Assembly (NCBI RefSeq): GCF_052857255.1 | Contig: NC_135505.1 | Coordinates: forward strand, 23,666,269-23,730,268 | Direction of reading: 5' to 3' | Origin: Amblyomma americanum | Lineage: Eukaryota > Arthropoda > Arachnida > Ixodida > Ixodidae | Length of the DNA stretch: 64,000 nt | Part shown: piece by piece, positions 12,262-22,533 of the stretch | How positions within the stretch are numbered: the stretch's first letter is position 1 | Layout: every line of letters starts with the position of its first letter | Made by a program: the position numbers and the translations under genes | The notes under the pieces: model-generated | Database searches by the model: none | Seen by the model: only the letters and a program-made list of their open reading frames with translations | What the model was told of the DNA's origin: nothing

Positions 12262-12515
12262 ATCCCCGTCGCAGCGGTCGCGTTTCGATGGAGGCGAAAT
12301 GCACGACTTTTGCCTGTGTTCTGTGCGACGTCAGATGACGTTAAAGAACCTCACGTGCTCAAAATAGTTGATCCGGATGCCTCCACAGCGGCGCCTCTTT
12401 TTCTCTTATTTTTTTCGCTTCCTCGCGGCATGGTTGAGGTGTAGTCCAATAAGTGAGAGATTACTGGTCCTATTGCTTTATTTTTGCCCAGTTTCATTAT
12501 TAATGCGAAAGAATT
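12262..12515 (+). mobile_element. Degenerate Ruka-like SINE body
   Basis: CGTTTCGATGGAGGCGAAAT, ACGTTAAAGAACCTCACGTG and the closing AATAAGTGAGAGATTACTGG follow the body order of the Ruka-like SINEs but are strongly diverged. The tRNA head is lost apart from GCAGCGGTCG. Confidence 0.6.
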
Positions 12516-12829
12516 ACTTGTCCCATTACGAAGAAACCCGGCAGTGTGTGTATGTATGTGTGTGTACTCGAAGGTCAAATTTAATCAAATCTTTATTTTC
12601 GATCAGGTGCTACAGATGGAGGGGCTACGGAAGAAAACACTCGGCGGCTTGGCGGGTTCGCAGCCCCATATATAAGACATATATAAGGCATATATACGAT
12701 GGTAAACAAAATCCCAACGATGGCAAGAAAAATAGGGTGCCATCACCAAGCGGCCATATATATGACGCACACAGCAAGCGGAGAAACGCCACTTCAGGCA
12801 TTCCTACGCATGGCGTTCGTCTATATACA

Positions 12830-13960
12830 ACATTTGTCCGTAAAGTTCCGAGAGTGCGTCCATTAAAAAATGCGTTTAACATTAAATCATTTATGGAGCA
12901 CCCCTTCTACATAGACTCCCTTGCAGTCTATACACAGCTTCCAACGCTTCTTGAGGTCTTGTAAGCAGTTGCAAAACGCTTCTTTTGGCAGGGCTGTCCC
13001 TTTGTCGGCGCTTCTTGGATGGCCTCCACGCTCCCCATCCAGCGACCTTTTAGGGCTCTCTTCACACGAGGAAACAGGAAAAAATCGCATGGGGAGAGGT
13101 CAGGCGACTATGGCGGATGGGGAAGCACAGTAATGCTGTGCTTGGCGAGAAATTTTTGTCACGCTGAGAGCAGTGTGCGGCTTTGCGTTATCGTGCAGAA
13201 GGCTCCATTGTCCAGATGCCCATAAGTCAGGGCGACGGTGTCGCAGTGCATCACACGTTTTGGAGCACGCGGATATAAAACTCCTGATTTACCGTCTGCC
13301 CTTGAGGGACGAACTCGTGGTGTATGACAACCCTGGCATCGAAAAAACTGTCAGCGTCGTCTTTGTTTTGGTCTTCTGCCACCGCACGTTTCCCGACACC
13401 GCAGAGCTTGTGGACCGCCATTCGGCGCTCTGCCTCTTTGTTTGAGGATCGTATTGAAAACACTATGTTTCGTCTTCAGAAATGATGCTGTCGACGAATG
13501 CAGCATCCTTCTCTACCTCGGAGAGCAAATCAGCGCTCACTGATGCCTGCGTGTCCTTCTGGTCCTGTGTGAGAGAGTGCGGCACAAGTCTGGCATTCAG
13601 CTTTCGTTTCCCAAAGTTCTCACGCAAAATTTGTGTGGCATGTTGCCTTACTAACGTCGAGAGCTTCTGATAGCATGCGGACTGTAATGGCGCGGTCTTG
13701 CTGTAAGAGTTCCCTGATCCGAGCCACGATGTTTTCATTCTGTGAGGTTGAAGGGCGCCCCTGCTTTGTGTCGTCTTCCACCGACGTTCTCCCCGAAACG
13801 AACCTCTTGTGCCACTTGAAAACTCGCGCCCGCGATAATGTCTCGTTGCCGTAAGCGTCACGAAGGAGCTCATACGTCTGTTTGGCTGTGTTGCCAAGCT
13901 TCACACAGAATTTATGCGCTGTTCGAGGTGGACGTCCATCTCTCCACATTCACTCAGAGA
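12830..13960 (-). pseudogene. mariner transposase, decayed
   Basis: The minus strand from about 13949 reads a mariner transposase of normal length (about 350 codons) but broken frame. In order it shows the paired helix-turn-helix region (KQTYELLRDAYGNETLSR, GRPSTS, DVSKATC), ISEDET with the first catalytic Asp, FFDARVVIHHEFVPQGQTVN, remains of the HDNA block, and the ending PKEAFCNCLQDLKKRWKLCI. Frames change at least near 13620, 13463 and 13090. The left edge near 12830-12850 reads GTCCGTAAAGTTCCGAGAG, a mariner-like terminal repeat. No partner was found on the right, so boundaries are approximate. Confidence 0.85.
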
Positions 13961-13984
13961 ATGCGCAGACGACTAGTGACAACG

Positions 13985-14050
13985 TATTTTTTAGGCTGTC
14001 TCGACGCCCGCTCGCCTCCGCTTTCAGGGTGAGGACACTGCCCGCGACGG
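13985..14050. repeat. Short dispersed repeat shared with 34030-34090
   Basis: TCGCCTCCGCTTTCAGGGTG and its flanks are the reverse complement, with differences, of the segment around GAAAGCGGAGGTGAAGCTAG at 34053. The origin is unknown. It sits directly upstream of the mariner transposase region. Confidence 0.5.
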
Positions 14051-15298
14051 CAACACGTTGTGTCACACTCTCCCGTTCGGCTGCATAGAGCGCAATGCGG
14101 TGGCGGGCCGTTCGGAAGGCAAAACTGCCACTACCGCGTGAAAATCCGCAAACCTGGTGTTCTATCCAGAAAAGGTGGTACCAGAGATGTTTAAAACAGT
14201 GAAACGGAGTTAGTTAAGCTAAAATATGTCATGTTTCGCAGCTCATCTGCTGAGAAATTCGGCGCCTTGCGAACATTCGTTACATTCTCACAGCGGTTGT
14301 AACATTTCCAGCGCTATCTGTACACCCGGGTACTATACATATCGATTGCTTTTCCAACAGTCAGAATTGCTTATTTAGAGCTGGAGTTTCATAACTGCCA
14401 AGCACTGCCACTCGGGCAGTTCTAACGAGAATATCAAGCTTTCCTGTCAACGACACTTTTGAGGATGTTTGGGCCTTAACTTCCTCCTGTGTTGCTACTG
14501 CGACAACGCAGTGGTAGTATATAAGAGATAAATATATGAAAGCATAACAGTTTTCAGAAGATTTTGACATACACTGCTCACATCGTGTTTGGGGTGTTGT
14601 TGAAACAGACCAGTGAACTGTGTAGGAGTCTCACTGTTCAATGGTAGCACAAAATTGACTCGCGTTAGTTTATAATTTGTCTTGCTTTCAAGAAATGTGT
14701 GAAACGGTCACCTTTGTTGAATCGGCTACTGCGTGGTTTTCTTTCGTAGTCTACAATTAAATTGTGCGTGTCTATGATTCACTTTGCACAAGAGCGTGAT
14801 AGCCATAATCACCTCTTAATCGCCATGAAATTTTGACTTCTGTTTTTGGGAAGGTTCAAGGCAATGCCAGCTCGCAATGAGCAGCCTGTCCTCTTCAGCA
14901 AAACGAAATTAAAAGATATATTTTGTGTGTCGCTACTCCAAGCTTCCGCACTTTTCGCCATCAGAATGCGGCGGACATCAAATGCACTGACCATAGGAGT
15001 CGGTGTTGCTGAGTGAAACACAGCACGTAAATATCAGAACAGCAAAGAATAACCCACTTATATACAATATAAATGATATTGAATGTACACATTCCGCTCG
15101 GCGTTCTAAAACAAAAGGCAACTTGTATTCACTGAAGGCCTGCGCATGCTACTGTTTTGCTCCAATAGGATCGATCAGGAAGTTCAGGTGTGTTCAGCAA
15201 TCGTGCGAAAATATGAAGCCTAAGGGACACAAAACGGTCAACAAGTTTCTGGAAAAATTTCTGAGTGCTGTGTGCACGAAACTTGTGGGAGGGCCACA
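14051..15298. other. Stretch without recognised features
   Basis: No conserved reading frame, SINE or terminal repeat was found here. The sequence is AT-rich towards 15.1 kb. Confidence 0.45.
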
Positions 15299-15925
15299 CT
15301 ACAGATAATCATTTATCTTAGTGTCTTCATGGGCTTTGACAAGACTAATATCCCTTGTTTCAGAAAAAAAAATTAATGCCCTTTCGCACTGCTCAACAAT
15401 TTGCAGAACTTCTTGGCTTGCGTAAGCTAAATGTTTCCCACCTTGTGCAAACTCTTTGAGCTGAACTAGTTTGTGCTGTTCTCCGGGCTCTTCCGCGGTC
15501 AGCATGCGCATGCAGACCAAGCAATGTTCCACAGTAGACAAAATTGGCCTAACTAAGAATCCTGCTGAATGAGAAAGTATGTCGCCCTCGATAGAAGACA
15601 CTGGGTGCAGATCGACATCAATGACTTCCTCATTTTCGTCAGATTCTCACTGCCTCGCATGCTGTATTTCTGGGGAGAGAAAATCAGCTAGATAATCACT
15701 GTCGTCAATTTCGTAGCCAGATTTTTTTGGAACCTTTAGAAACTGTCTCACTGACACAATTTTAAGGGCATTTTTTAGATCATATGAGCTGGCCACAGGT
15801 GCCCGCATTCGGATTACGGAAAATGAATCCTCCAAGCAGTCTTGGACAAGCCTGCCAGTCAGGAGAAATTTCTACCCACAGTCTTTCAGGAGGTAAAGGT
15901 GTAGCTTCAGGACAACATATGTCGA
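15299..15925 (-). pseudogene. P-element/THAP9-like transposase, C-terminal part
   Basis: One minus-strand frame runs from about 15925 to 15299 with two in-frame stops, TAG at 15872-15874 and TGA at 15647-15649. It contains FLLTGRLVQDCLEDSFSVIR, the P-superfamily G-R-L-x-Q-D-x-x-E-x-x-F-S block whose Glu belongs to the catalytic triad, followed by the Cys-containing tail (VEHCLVCMRML, KLVQLKEF, VEQCERAL). The N-terminal and central parts lie far to the right (31.2 and 26.6-27.5 kb) on the same strand. I infer that the three pieces were once one element. Confidence 0.75.
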
Positions 15926-16184
15926 CATGTAAGGCCACGAGAGAGGACTGACCTTTTTTCTCTTGTTAGGGCCTCTGTTGATAGATTAATGATGTTATGC
16001 TGGAGACTAAAGTCGGTGCTTGTAACCAAAAGATTATTAGTAGCTGCTTCCGTTCCAGATCGTTCTACGCGTGTTTTTTTTAACTGTTGATGTTTGTGCC
16101 GCTCTATTGGATTTGTTGTTGGAGCGTACTTTAATAGGGGGTTATTATTAGTAGCTGCCTCCGTTCTTGATTCTTTTTCGCTTG
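15926..16184. other. Junction stretch, nothing recognised
   Basis: This short stretch contains an imperfect direct repeat (TTATTAGTAGCTGC near 16034 and 16145) and no coding signal. Confidence 0.4.
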
Positions 16185-16664
16185 TTATTGAATTTGACCA
16201 CGCGAGGTGTGGAACCCCGTTTCGAATGAATTTTTGCGTGTGGTCTCGCGTACCTCAGTCGCTCTCTTTTTCTCAAAGAGCATAAGCTCGGTGGCCTCAG
16301 GCGCGGTAAGGGGAATTTGTTGTCGAGCACGACTCTCTTCTATTCTCAGAGCCACCAACGCCTTCTTGAAGTGGGCAATGGTACCTACAAGCAAATTTAA
16401 AGAGGCAGATTGTAGTATACGATTCCAATTATCCTTCTCCTCTCCACACAGGTCACACATTGAAGGTGTTAACTAGACTTGTAAACCTTTTGGTACGATT
16501 TTTGATTGAATATAAGCCTTTAGGCTATGAATATGTAGTTCGTGCCTAACTCTTTTATCCACAATTTTTCTTAATTTAAAAGATTTGGAGTTATTTGAGG
16601 AAGGCTGTCGGTAGGATGAGCGGATGAGCGCCCATCCGCTTACAAAAATTTCCTCATCCCCCAC
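16185..16664 (-). pseudogene. Unrecognised retroelement-like ORF with one amber stop
   Basis: A single minus-strand frame from 16664 to 16185 is open except for TAG at 16473-16475. It reads SGWALIRSSYRQP, LHIHSLKAYIQSKIVPKGLQ and then CDLCGEEKDNWNRILQSASL followed by a charged helical region. I do not recognise a named domain. The run of basic residues, the I-x-P-K-G-L motif and the short Cys pair resemble small ORFs carried by repetitive elements in other animals. This is resemblance only. Confidence 0.45.
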
Positions 16665-17047
16665 CCCTTCCCACCCTACCTTCCCAGTTCAAGCACCTTG
16701 CCGAGCGGGGGGCAATTGAACACCCTCCCTTAAATGCTCCCGCCATTCAAATTTACACCCCACATGACACTTTCCCGAACTCAGATATTTTGCCATCTTT
16801 TTCCTTTTCTTTTGTGTGTGTCTGGGTGTTTCCATGCACAGTTCACGTGTGCCTAGTTTCTTTCTTTCTTTCTTTCTTTTTATTTGTTGCTTAGACGTTT
16901 GCCTAAGAAGGGGCTGAGGCTAAAGGCACAATGTTGCCTGACAGGGCCTCAGCCCCCTACTACATGACAAACAAACATACAAATTACAAATTATAACAGT
17001 CCGGCGGGCCGGTAAAAAAAAGTAGGCCAGATGTAAGCGTTATACAG

Positions 17048-17100
17048 AGGAAAATACATACGGAAGAAAATACATACAGAGGAAAATACATACACACTCA
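17048..17100. repeat. Three-unit tandem repeat in LINE 3' UTR
   Basis: Three copies of a unit of about 18-20 bp, GAGGAAAATACATAC with variants, lie in the 3' untranslated part of the LINE. Confidence 0.75.
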
Positions 17101-17355
17101 GAAAAAAAAAAGACAGAAGCACGTGACAAAAAATTTGCATAATAAATGTACGATGAGTATATAAATAAGAAACAAGGACCAAGACATACATGAAACACTA
17201 CATCAAATAACAAAGTTCTACTTAAGGCTTGTTCTAGCCTACTGAAAAACAAGACATTATGTACATATAAACACAAAAAAAGAGTACAGAGAGGCGAACA
17301 CAGAATCAGTAAAAAAAAGAAAAAAATAGACCACAACTTGCTCGCATAAGAAATT

Positions 17356-20016
17356 TCAGCGATTGCTATAGGTGACATCGCTGCAGAGAAGAGCTCCCTT
17401 ACATTCGTTTTTGAAAGTGGAGAAGGGTTTACTGTAATTAATATTTATATCTCTTCTATTGAGAATTCTGATAACTTGAAAAGAAAGTGCTTGACGACCA
17501 TAATTTGTCCTTATCCTCGGCATCTCTATTTTCGGGTCTGTGATAGCGTACAAGTTTATTCTGTCTGTGGATGTGACATACAAGCGATTTTTATGTATCC
17601 ATTGTAGCAACTTAAAGTAGTATACCTTGTCTGCCCTCAGCATATTGTACTTTAAAAAAAGTGGATGCGTTCTTAGTTCTCTATTTTCGCCATGATAATT
17701 TTCGCATATGCGTAACACTTTCTTCTGTAAAGTAATTAATTTTTTGTAATTAGTTTCAGTTGTCGTACCCCAGACTAAAATACCATAACTAATTCTAGAA
17801 TAGAATAGAGAATAATATAATGTCTGCTTCATCCAAGATGGAATCAAGTGCTGGATTCTGTAAAGACAACCAATGATCCGTGATAAATCAGACTTAAGGC
17901 AACTAACATGGGCGTTCCAGGACAGATCACTGCTGAACCATACACCCAAGAATTTTTGCTCAGTGACCTCCTCCAATAGGCTACCTTCATATCTGATGCT
18001 AATAGGGTTCTGATCCCTAACGCTTGTCGGTTTAAAAATTACGTATTTAGATTTTGTTGTGTTTAGAGTAATGCGATTGGCTTGTAGCCACCTGGAAAGT
18101 TTTAATAAGTAATCATTGACAGATTTTTCAAGGCATGTTTTTGTTGTTCCTGTAAAAAATATATTCGTGTCGTCAGCATACATGATTAACTGGGGGGATC
18201 CTGGTATCATAGTTATATCATTCACATATATAAGAAAGAGTAAAGGCCCCAAAATTGATCCTTGAGGGACGCCGTGTTCTATCTTCATTTTACTCGAAGT
18301 GCGATCGTTTATGACTACATACTGTAATCTGTCTTTCAGGTACGTTTGCAACAGCCTCAGCGCAACGCCCCGAATCCCGCAGATCTCTAGCTTTTTTATC
18401 AATATGTCATGTTGCACAGTATCGAACGCTTTCCGAAGATCTATAAATAGACCAAGGGTTAAGAGTTTCTTCTCTATGTTTTCAATAATTTTGTCTTTTA
18501 TATGTATAAGAGCTTGTTCCGTAGACTTATTTGCTTGAAAACCATACTGTGCATCAGCTATTATTTTATGTTTCTGAAAAAAGCTGTTAAGTCTATCATT
18601 AATGACGCGCTCAAATATTTTTGAGAATACAGTTAGAACAGAGATTGGCCGGTAGTTATTCATATTTGTTGCACCGCCGCCTTTATACACGGGTACTACT
18701 TTAGCTATCTTCAGGTCATCCGGAAACTCCCCAGTAAGAAGCATTAAGTTGATTATATAGGACAACACATGACTAATATGATTTGCAACATGTTTAATTG
18801 GCAAAGCCTTTATACCGTCATCTCCAGGCGCTACGTCACTTTTCAAGCTTCCGATTATTTTGCAAATTTCAGTTGGATTGCACGGAAAAAGCGAGATAGA
18901 GCTCATTGGACTGTTTGCATGTGTATAGTAGGACATGCTAGCAAGTTGGCCTGTATATTTCCCTGTGCTAATGAACCTAAGATTCATTTCTTCAGCAAGC
19001 TGATCATAAGACAGACGTTCGCCATCGACTGTGATATCTGTTACACAATGGCTTGAGCGCCTTTTGTTCATTAGGTCGTTAACCATCTCCCATAACCTTT
19101 TATAGTCGTTGCGAGCACGAAGAATTTGAGCCTGAAAGTACTCGATCTTTGCTTTTTTCAGGTCTGAGATCAATTTGTTTCTGTAGGATTTAAATTCTTT
19201 CAGTAACTGCAGATCACGACATTTAAGAAAAGCATGAAACCTCTTGTTTTTTTTTCTTATTCGTTTAAACAAGTCAACAGTCAGCCAGGGTTTCCGCATT
19301 CTTTTTCGTTTTGTTTTATGCTCGCGCAAGGGAAAAGCTGCATCGTAGCACTGTAGCAGCCTACTCAGGAACATTTTGTAGGTGACTGTAGCATTAGTTT
19401 CCTTGTAAACGTCGTCCCAGCTTTCTTTCTCGATTAGGCTGCAAAAATGTCGCAGGCTTTGGTCATTAATTGTGCGATACCAGGTATTTTCTTTGCTACT
19501 TTTATATTTACCAGTCACAGGGGGTCCCAAGCAGAATACTGGAAGGTGATCACTGAGGTCGCATATCATGACTCCAGCAGAAATATCCTCACAACTCATG
19601 TTGGTAACACAGATATCCAGGGACGTTGCGGTATCAATAGTCACCCTTGTAGGTATTGTCACAACATTAGTGCAAGCGTACAGGTGCATAATGTCGCGGA
19701 ATTCGTTTGCATTCGTGCTGTCCGATATTGTATCAATATTCACATCTCCGAGAATAACAAACGACTTTGTAATGGCTCCAACATAACTCAGTGCACTTTC
19801 TAAATAGTCACAAAAATCGGACATGATACCAGATGGCGGTCTGTATATGGCTCCAATGGCCGTATCAGATATTTTAACAAACAAGCTTTCTGTGTTTTGG
19901 TCACTCCTGGTCAAGTTATCTAGAACTTCATACCGCATACTTTCCTCGATATAAACAGCTACTCCACCTCCCCTTTTTTCCTCCCTGCATACGCTTTCGC
20001 ACGTATAACCTGGCAA
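17356..20016 (-). CDS. Endonuclease-reverse transcriptase of CR1-like LINE
   Basis: This frame of 886 codons has no stop. It begins inside an apurinic endonuclease: RGGGVAVYI, AIYRPPSG, ILGDVNID and LSDHLPVF are present, but the N-terminal metal-binding part is missing. Reverse transcriptase follows, with YRPISVLTVFSKIFE, LFIDLRKAFDTV, HGVPQGSILGPLLFLIYVND and the catalytic MYADDT, then the thumb with LGVWFSSDLSWNAH. The tail holds LQKKVLRIC and HPLFLKYNMLRADKVYYFK, typical of the CR1/L2/Rex1 group. There is no RNase H. The first Met is internal to the domain, so this is a truncated protein, although RT motifs are all intact. Confidence 0.88.
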   Translation of the reverse strand: MPGYTCESVCREEKRGGGVAVYIEESMRYEVLDNLTRSDQNTESLFVKISDTAIGAIYRPPSGIMSDFCDYLESALSYVGAITKSFVILGDVNIDTISDSTNANEFRDIMHLYACTNVVTIPTRVTIDTATSLDICVTNMSCEDISAGVMICDLSDHLPVFCLGPPVTGKYKSSKENTWYRTINDQSLRHFCSLIEKESWDDVYKETNATVTYKMFLSRLLQCYDAAFPLREHKTKRKRMRKPWLTVDLFKRIRKKNKRFHAFLKCRDLQLLKEFKSYRNKLISDLKKAKIEYFQAQILRARNDYKRLWEMVNDLMNKRRSSHCVTDITVDGERLSYDQLAEEMNLRFISTGKYTGQLASMSYYTHANSPMSSISLFPCNPTEICKIIGSLKSDVAPGDDGIKALPIKHVANHISHVLSYIINLMLLTGEFPDDLKIAKVVPVYKGGGATNMNNYRPISVLTVFSKIFERVINDRLNSFFQKHKIIADAQYGFQANKSTEQALIHIKDKIIENIEKKLLTLGLFIDLRKAFDTVQHDILIKKLEICGIRGVALRLLQTYLKDRLQYVVINDRTSSKMKIEHGVPQGSILGPLLFLIYVNDITMIPGSPQLIMYADDTNIFFTGTTKTCLEKSVNDYLLKLSRWLQANRITLNTTKSKYVIFKPTSVRDQNPISIRYEGSLLEEVTEQKFLGVWFSSDLSWNAHVSCLKSDLSRIIGCLYRIQHLIPSWMKQTLYYSLFYSRISYGILVWGTTTETNYKKLITLQKKVLRICENYHGENRELRTHPLFLKYNMLRADKVYYFKLLQWIHKNRLYVTSTDRINLYAITDPKIEMPRIRTNYGRQALSFQVIRILNRRDININYSKPFSTFKNECKGALLCSDVTYSNR

Positions 20017-20111
20017 GTAAGGCGGAATGTCGTCCTGTAGCAGCCTACTCAGCAGCCTACTGTAGCAGCCTACTGTAGAAGCTAAGGGGCCCGCTGATTC
20101 GGCCTCGACTC

Positions 20112-20907
20112 TGTCATGGCTCTTCCCGGAGAATACTCGGACCGAAAGAACAGACTAGGTGACAGGTGTACCCACACAGACGCACATTTAATACACCCTA
20201 CGTAACACACACAATAGAACGTAAGACTAACAAAACTAACACAAAACACAAATAATAAAAATACACACAACCCGGAAACACTTCTACCAGCGTCTACTAT
20301 TACAGTTCTACTGTTAGTGGTCGGCGTTCGTGCTCACGGTTGGTTCGGTGCGGCTGCGGCGTTGTATGGATCCAGTAGCCGGCGTCGAGGCGGCGTTCGA
20401 CGTGCTTGGGATGGCGTCGCTGGCTGCGTCGTATAAGCTCCTTGTCCAAGAGCCCGTGGAGGTGATGCCGGTGGTGTTGGCGTTGGGGGCACCACCCGGA
20501 TGGGTGGCAACAGCGCTGGACATACCCCTGGGCGTAGCAGGTGGTAGCGTCCTCCGTTGACTCCCCGGAACGGGCTCAGGCACGCAGGAAGTCCACGATG
20601 CGGAGTCGTAGAACGCGAGCTCACTGGAGCAGTAGCCGGCGTCGCTCTCTTCCAGCCAAAGTGTCCCTTACCCGCCGGAGCCTCCGCTTCTCTGCTGTTC
20701 CCCCCCGGGCCTCGCTCTCACTCGCCCTTTTATAGCCTCGGTGTTAGTCCGCGTATGCCTTGTCTTCTTCTCTTCTCCACCAATCATCTCTCTCTCCACC
20801 TCACCGAATGCTTCTTCTTCCTCTTCTTTATTCTTCGGTTATTCGCGTCGTCTTCTTCACACCTTTTTCCTTTAAAATTTAATTTAGGCTCCTTAATATA
20901 TGTGACA
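20112..20907 (-). repeat. 3' LTR of Gypsy (left copy)
   Basis: On the plus strand it starts TGTCATGGCTC and ends CCTTAATATATGTGACA, giving TG...CA ends on the element strand. It aligns over its whole length with the LTR at 25720. It is about 40 bp shorter because that copy has an internal duplication. Confidence 0.88.
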
Positions 20908-20925
20908 AGGGCCCCCTCTCTCAAA
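20908..20925 (-). promoter_or_regulatory. Polypurine tract of Gypsy
   Basis: On the element strand the sequence directly before the 3' LTR is GAGAGAGGGGGCCCTT, purine-rich as needed to prime plus-strand DNA synthesis. Confidence 0.6.
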
Positions 20926-21127
20926 AGTTTTTCCATGAAAAACTGCTCACGTCACCCTCATCTTCAAGCCATGCAGCCAGCCGACTATCTTCTGTGGCGA
21001 TTCTGCACTCAGCACACACCACACCGAAGATGTCCAGCACACACCAAACGCACACCACTAACACAGCACGCCAAACTGCGTTTTCAGAACGCTAACACAC
21101 CACTGCCGCCGTCCGTTCAGAGTCCTT
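20926..21127. other. Gypsy interior, non-coding
   Basis: This is residual interior of the Gypsy between the purine tract and the inserted TIR element. No coding remains were recognised. Confidence 0.5.
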
Positions 21128-22364
21128 AGGTCTCCTCGATTTGGCTGCACTTTCCGCACTAGTTCACAAAAGTGCCGTGTCAGTGCAGTGCCAGTTCTTC
21201 CGGCGCGAGTGTAGCCCGACACTAGTGCTGTCGGTGCAGCGGCCAAATCGAGTGCAAAAGTGCAGAAACTTTCGTCTGCTGCGGCCATGTACGTGTTGGT
21301 GATTGTCGCGTGTTTTCACATATGCGCGAGATTGTGCTAGCTGCATTGCACGCTGTGTATTTGCTCCAAGTGGCACATCTCGTGGAGCGGCTATGAACTT
21401 TGTTAATTCTAAAAGTGGTGAAGAATTTGACACCGTTCATTCCGTTGCGTTGTTTAAAGGGGCGCAGGCCGGTCAACCGTCACTGATTCAACGGGTACTT
21501 GGAAGAGGCAACAATTAATTAGACAGGTTATTCAGTCTACCGCTCGAGACGATCTTTTACAGTCCATACGCGTGATTCAGGCTGCTTCCGTCCTATCGAA
21601 AAGTGACTACGGTTGTCCGCCAAGAGTTGCCTGATCTATATTTGAACTCAATCGCGTTCACTTTCGGCGGACGGTGACGGCGACGTGACTGTCAGAGGCT
21701 AAGTGGCAGGCGAAGGTGTAGGCTGACGGCGACCTAAAGCCCAGTCGCTGTCGTAAGCGGAGGTACTGATGTCGCAGCGAGCCACAAACGTTGCGATCGC
21801 CCACGTATTATAAAACATCTCACAATCTGCCTCTTATGGAAGCGCTCCATCGTGCTGCGTCTATAATAATAATTGCACACAAAAGAGAAATGGTGTAAGC
21901 AACGACGTGCGAGGCTGGACAGAAAGATGCGGACCCATACGCAGTACGTACTTCCGTACGTGCGCCATGCCAGCCAGTCGCTTACGCGCGTACACAGACA
22001 CGCGCACACGCGCGCGCATACACACACGTATACGCGCACTGTCATTTCAGCTGTTTGGTGAGGGCCCGGCGCAGATGCCGCGTCTTTCACGAGTACGCGG
22101 CACTCTCAAGCATGGTCTCAACACCGCTCACAAAACAAGCATGGCCGCGGAGCCGTCTGCTAGGAGCGCGCCAAGCACCTTGCACTACTTGCACGAGAAG
22201 AGAATTCGCCGGGAGGCTAGTGCAGCAGTGCAGAAGAACTCGTGCAGCACGAGGCCAAATCGAGTGCCGAAGTGCAGGTGGCACTAGCTGCACTGTCAAA
22301 TCGAGGGCGAGAGTGCCGCACTTCCTGAACTGGTGCAGAAAGTGCAGCCAAATCGAGGAGACCT
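21128..22364. mobile_element. Non-autonomous TIR element with CTT duplication
   Basis: The left end AGGTCTCCTCGATTTGGCTG is matched by the inverted right end CAGCCAAATCGAGGAGACCT, and similarity continues inward for about 60 bp with differences. The bases CTT at 21125-21127 and 22365-22367 form a 3-bp target-site duplication. The 1237-bp interior has no transposase. The word AAATCGAG or its complement recurs at both ends, a possible transposase-binding motif. A 3-bp duplication suits PIF/Harbinger-type transposition among others, so the superfamily is uncertain. It sits inside the Gypsy, so it is the younger insertion. Confidence 0.75.
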
Positions 22365-22533
22365 CTTAATAAACACGTTCGTGTCCACAACACACACTCT
22401 TGTATAATCACATAACACCAACAATAGCAACAACAACAACAAGGTAAACCCCAGAGATACATTAACACAGCAACAACAAGATACATCCCAGAGACACCCA
22501 GAGCCGACCAGTTAGCTCTGTCTCTATACAAGT

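Larger units (their letters stand above)
16858..20034 (-). mobile_element. CR1/L2-like LINE, 5'-truncated, ORF intact
   Basis: The element runs on the minus strand. Its 3' end has AATAAA and a (GAAA)n tail at 16858-16890, preceded by a possible hairpin of GGCTGAGGC/GCCTCAGCC type. A single long open frame fills most of it. The right end near 20034 stops inside the endonuclease domain, where sequence similar to the internal block at 19348 is repeated. The copy looks young because 886 codons are unbroken. It separates two P-element fragments and adjoins the Gypsy at 20112. Confidence 0.85.

Noticed and set aside
12368..12964. 198-codon plus-strand protein
   Set aside because: It overlaps a SINE body and the antisense of the mariner 3' end; composition is random and no motif is present.
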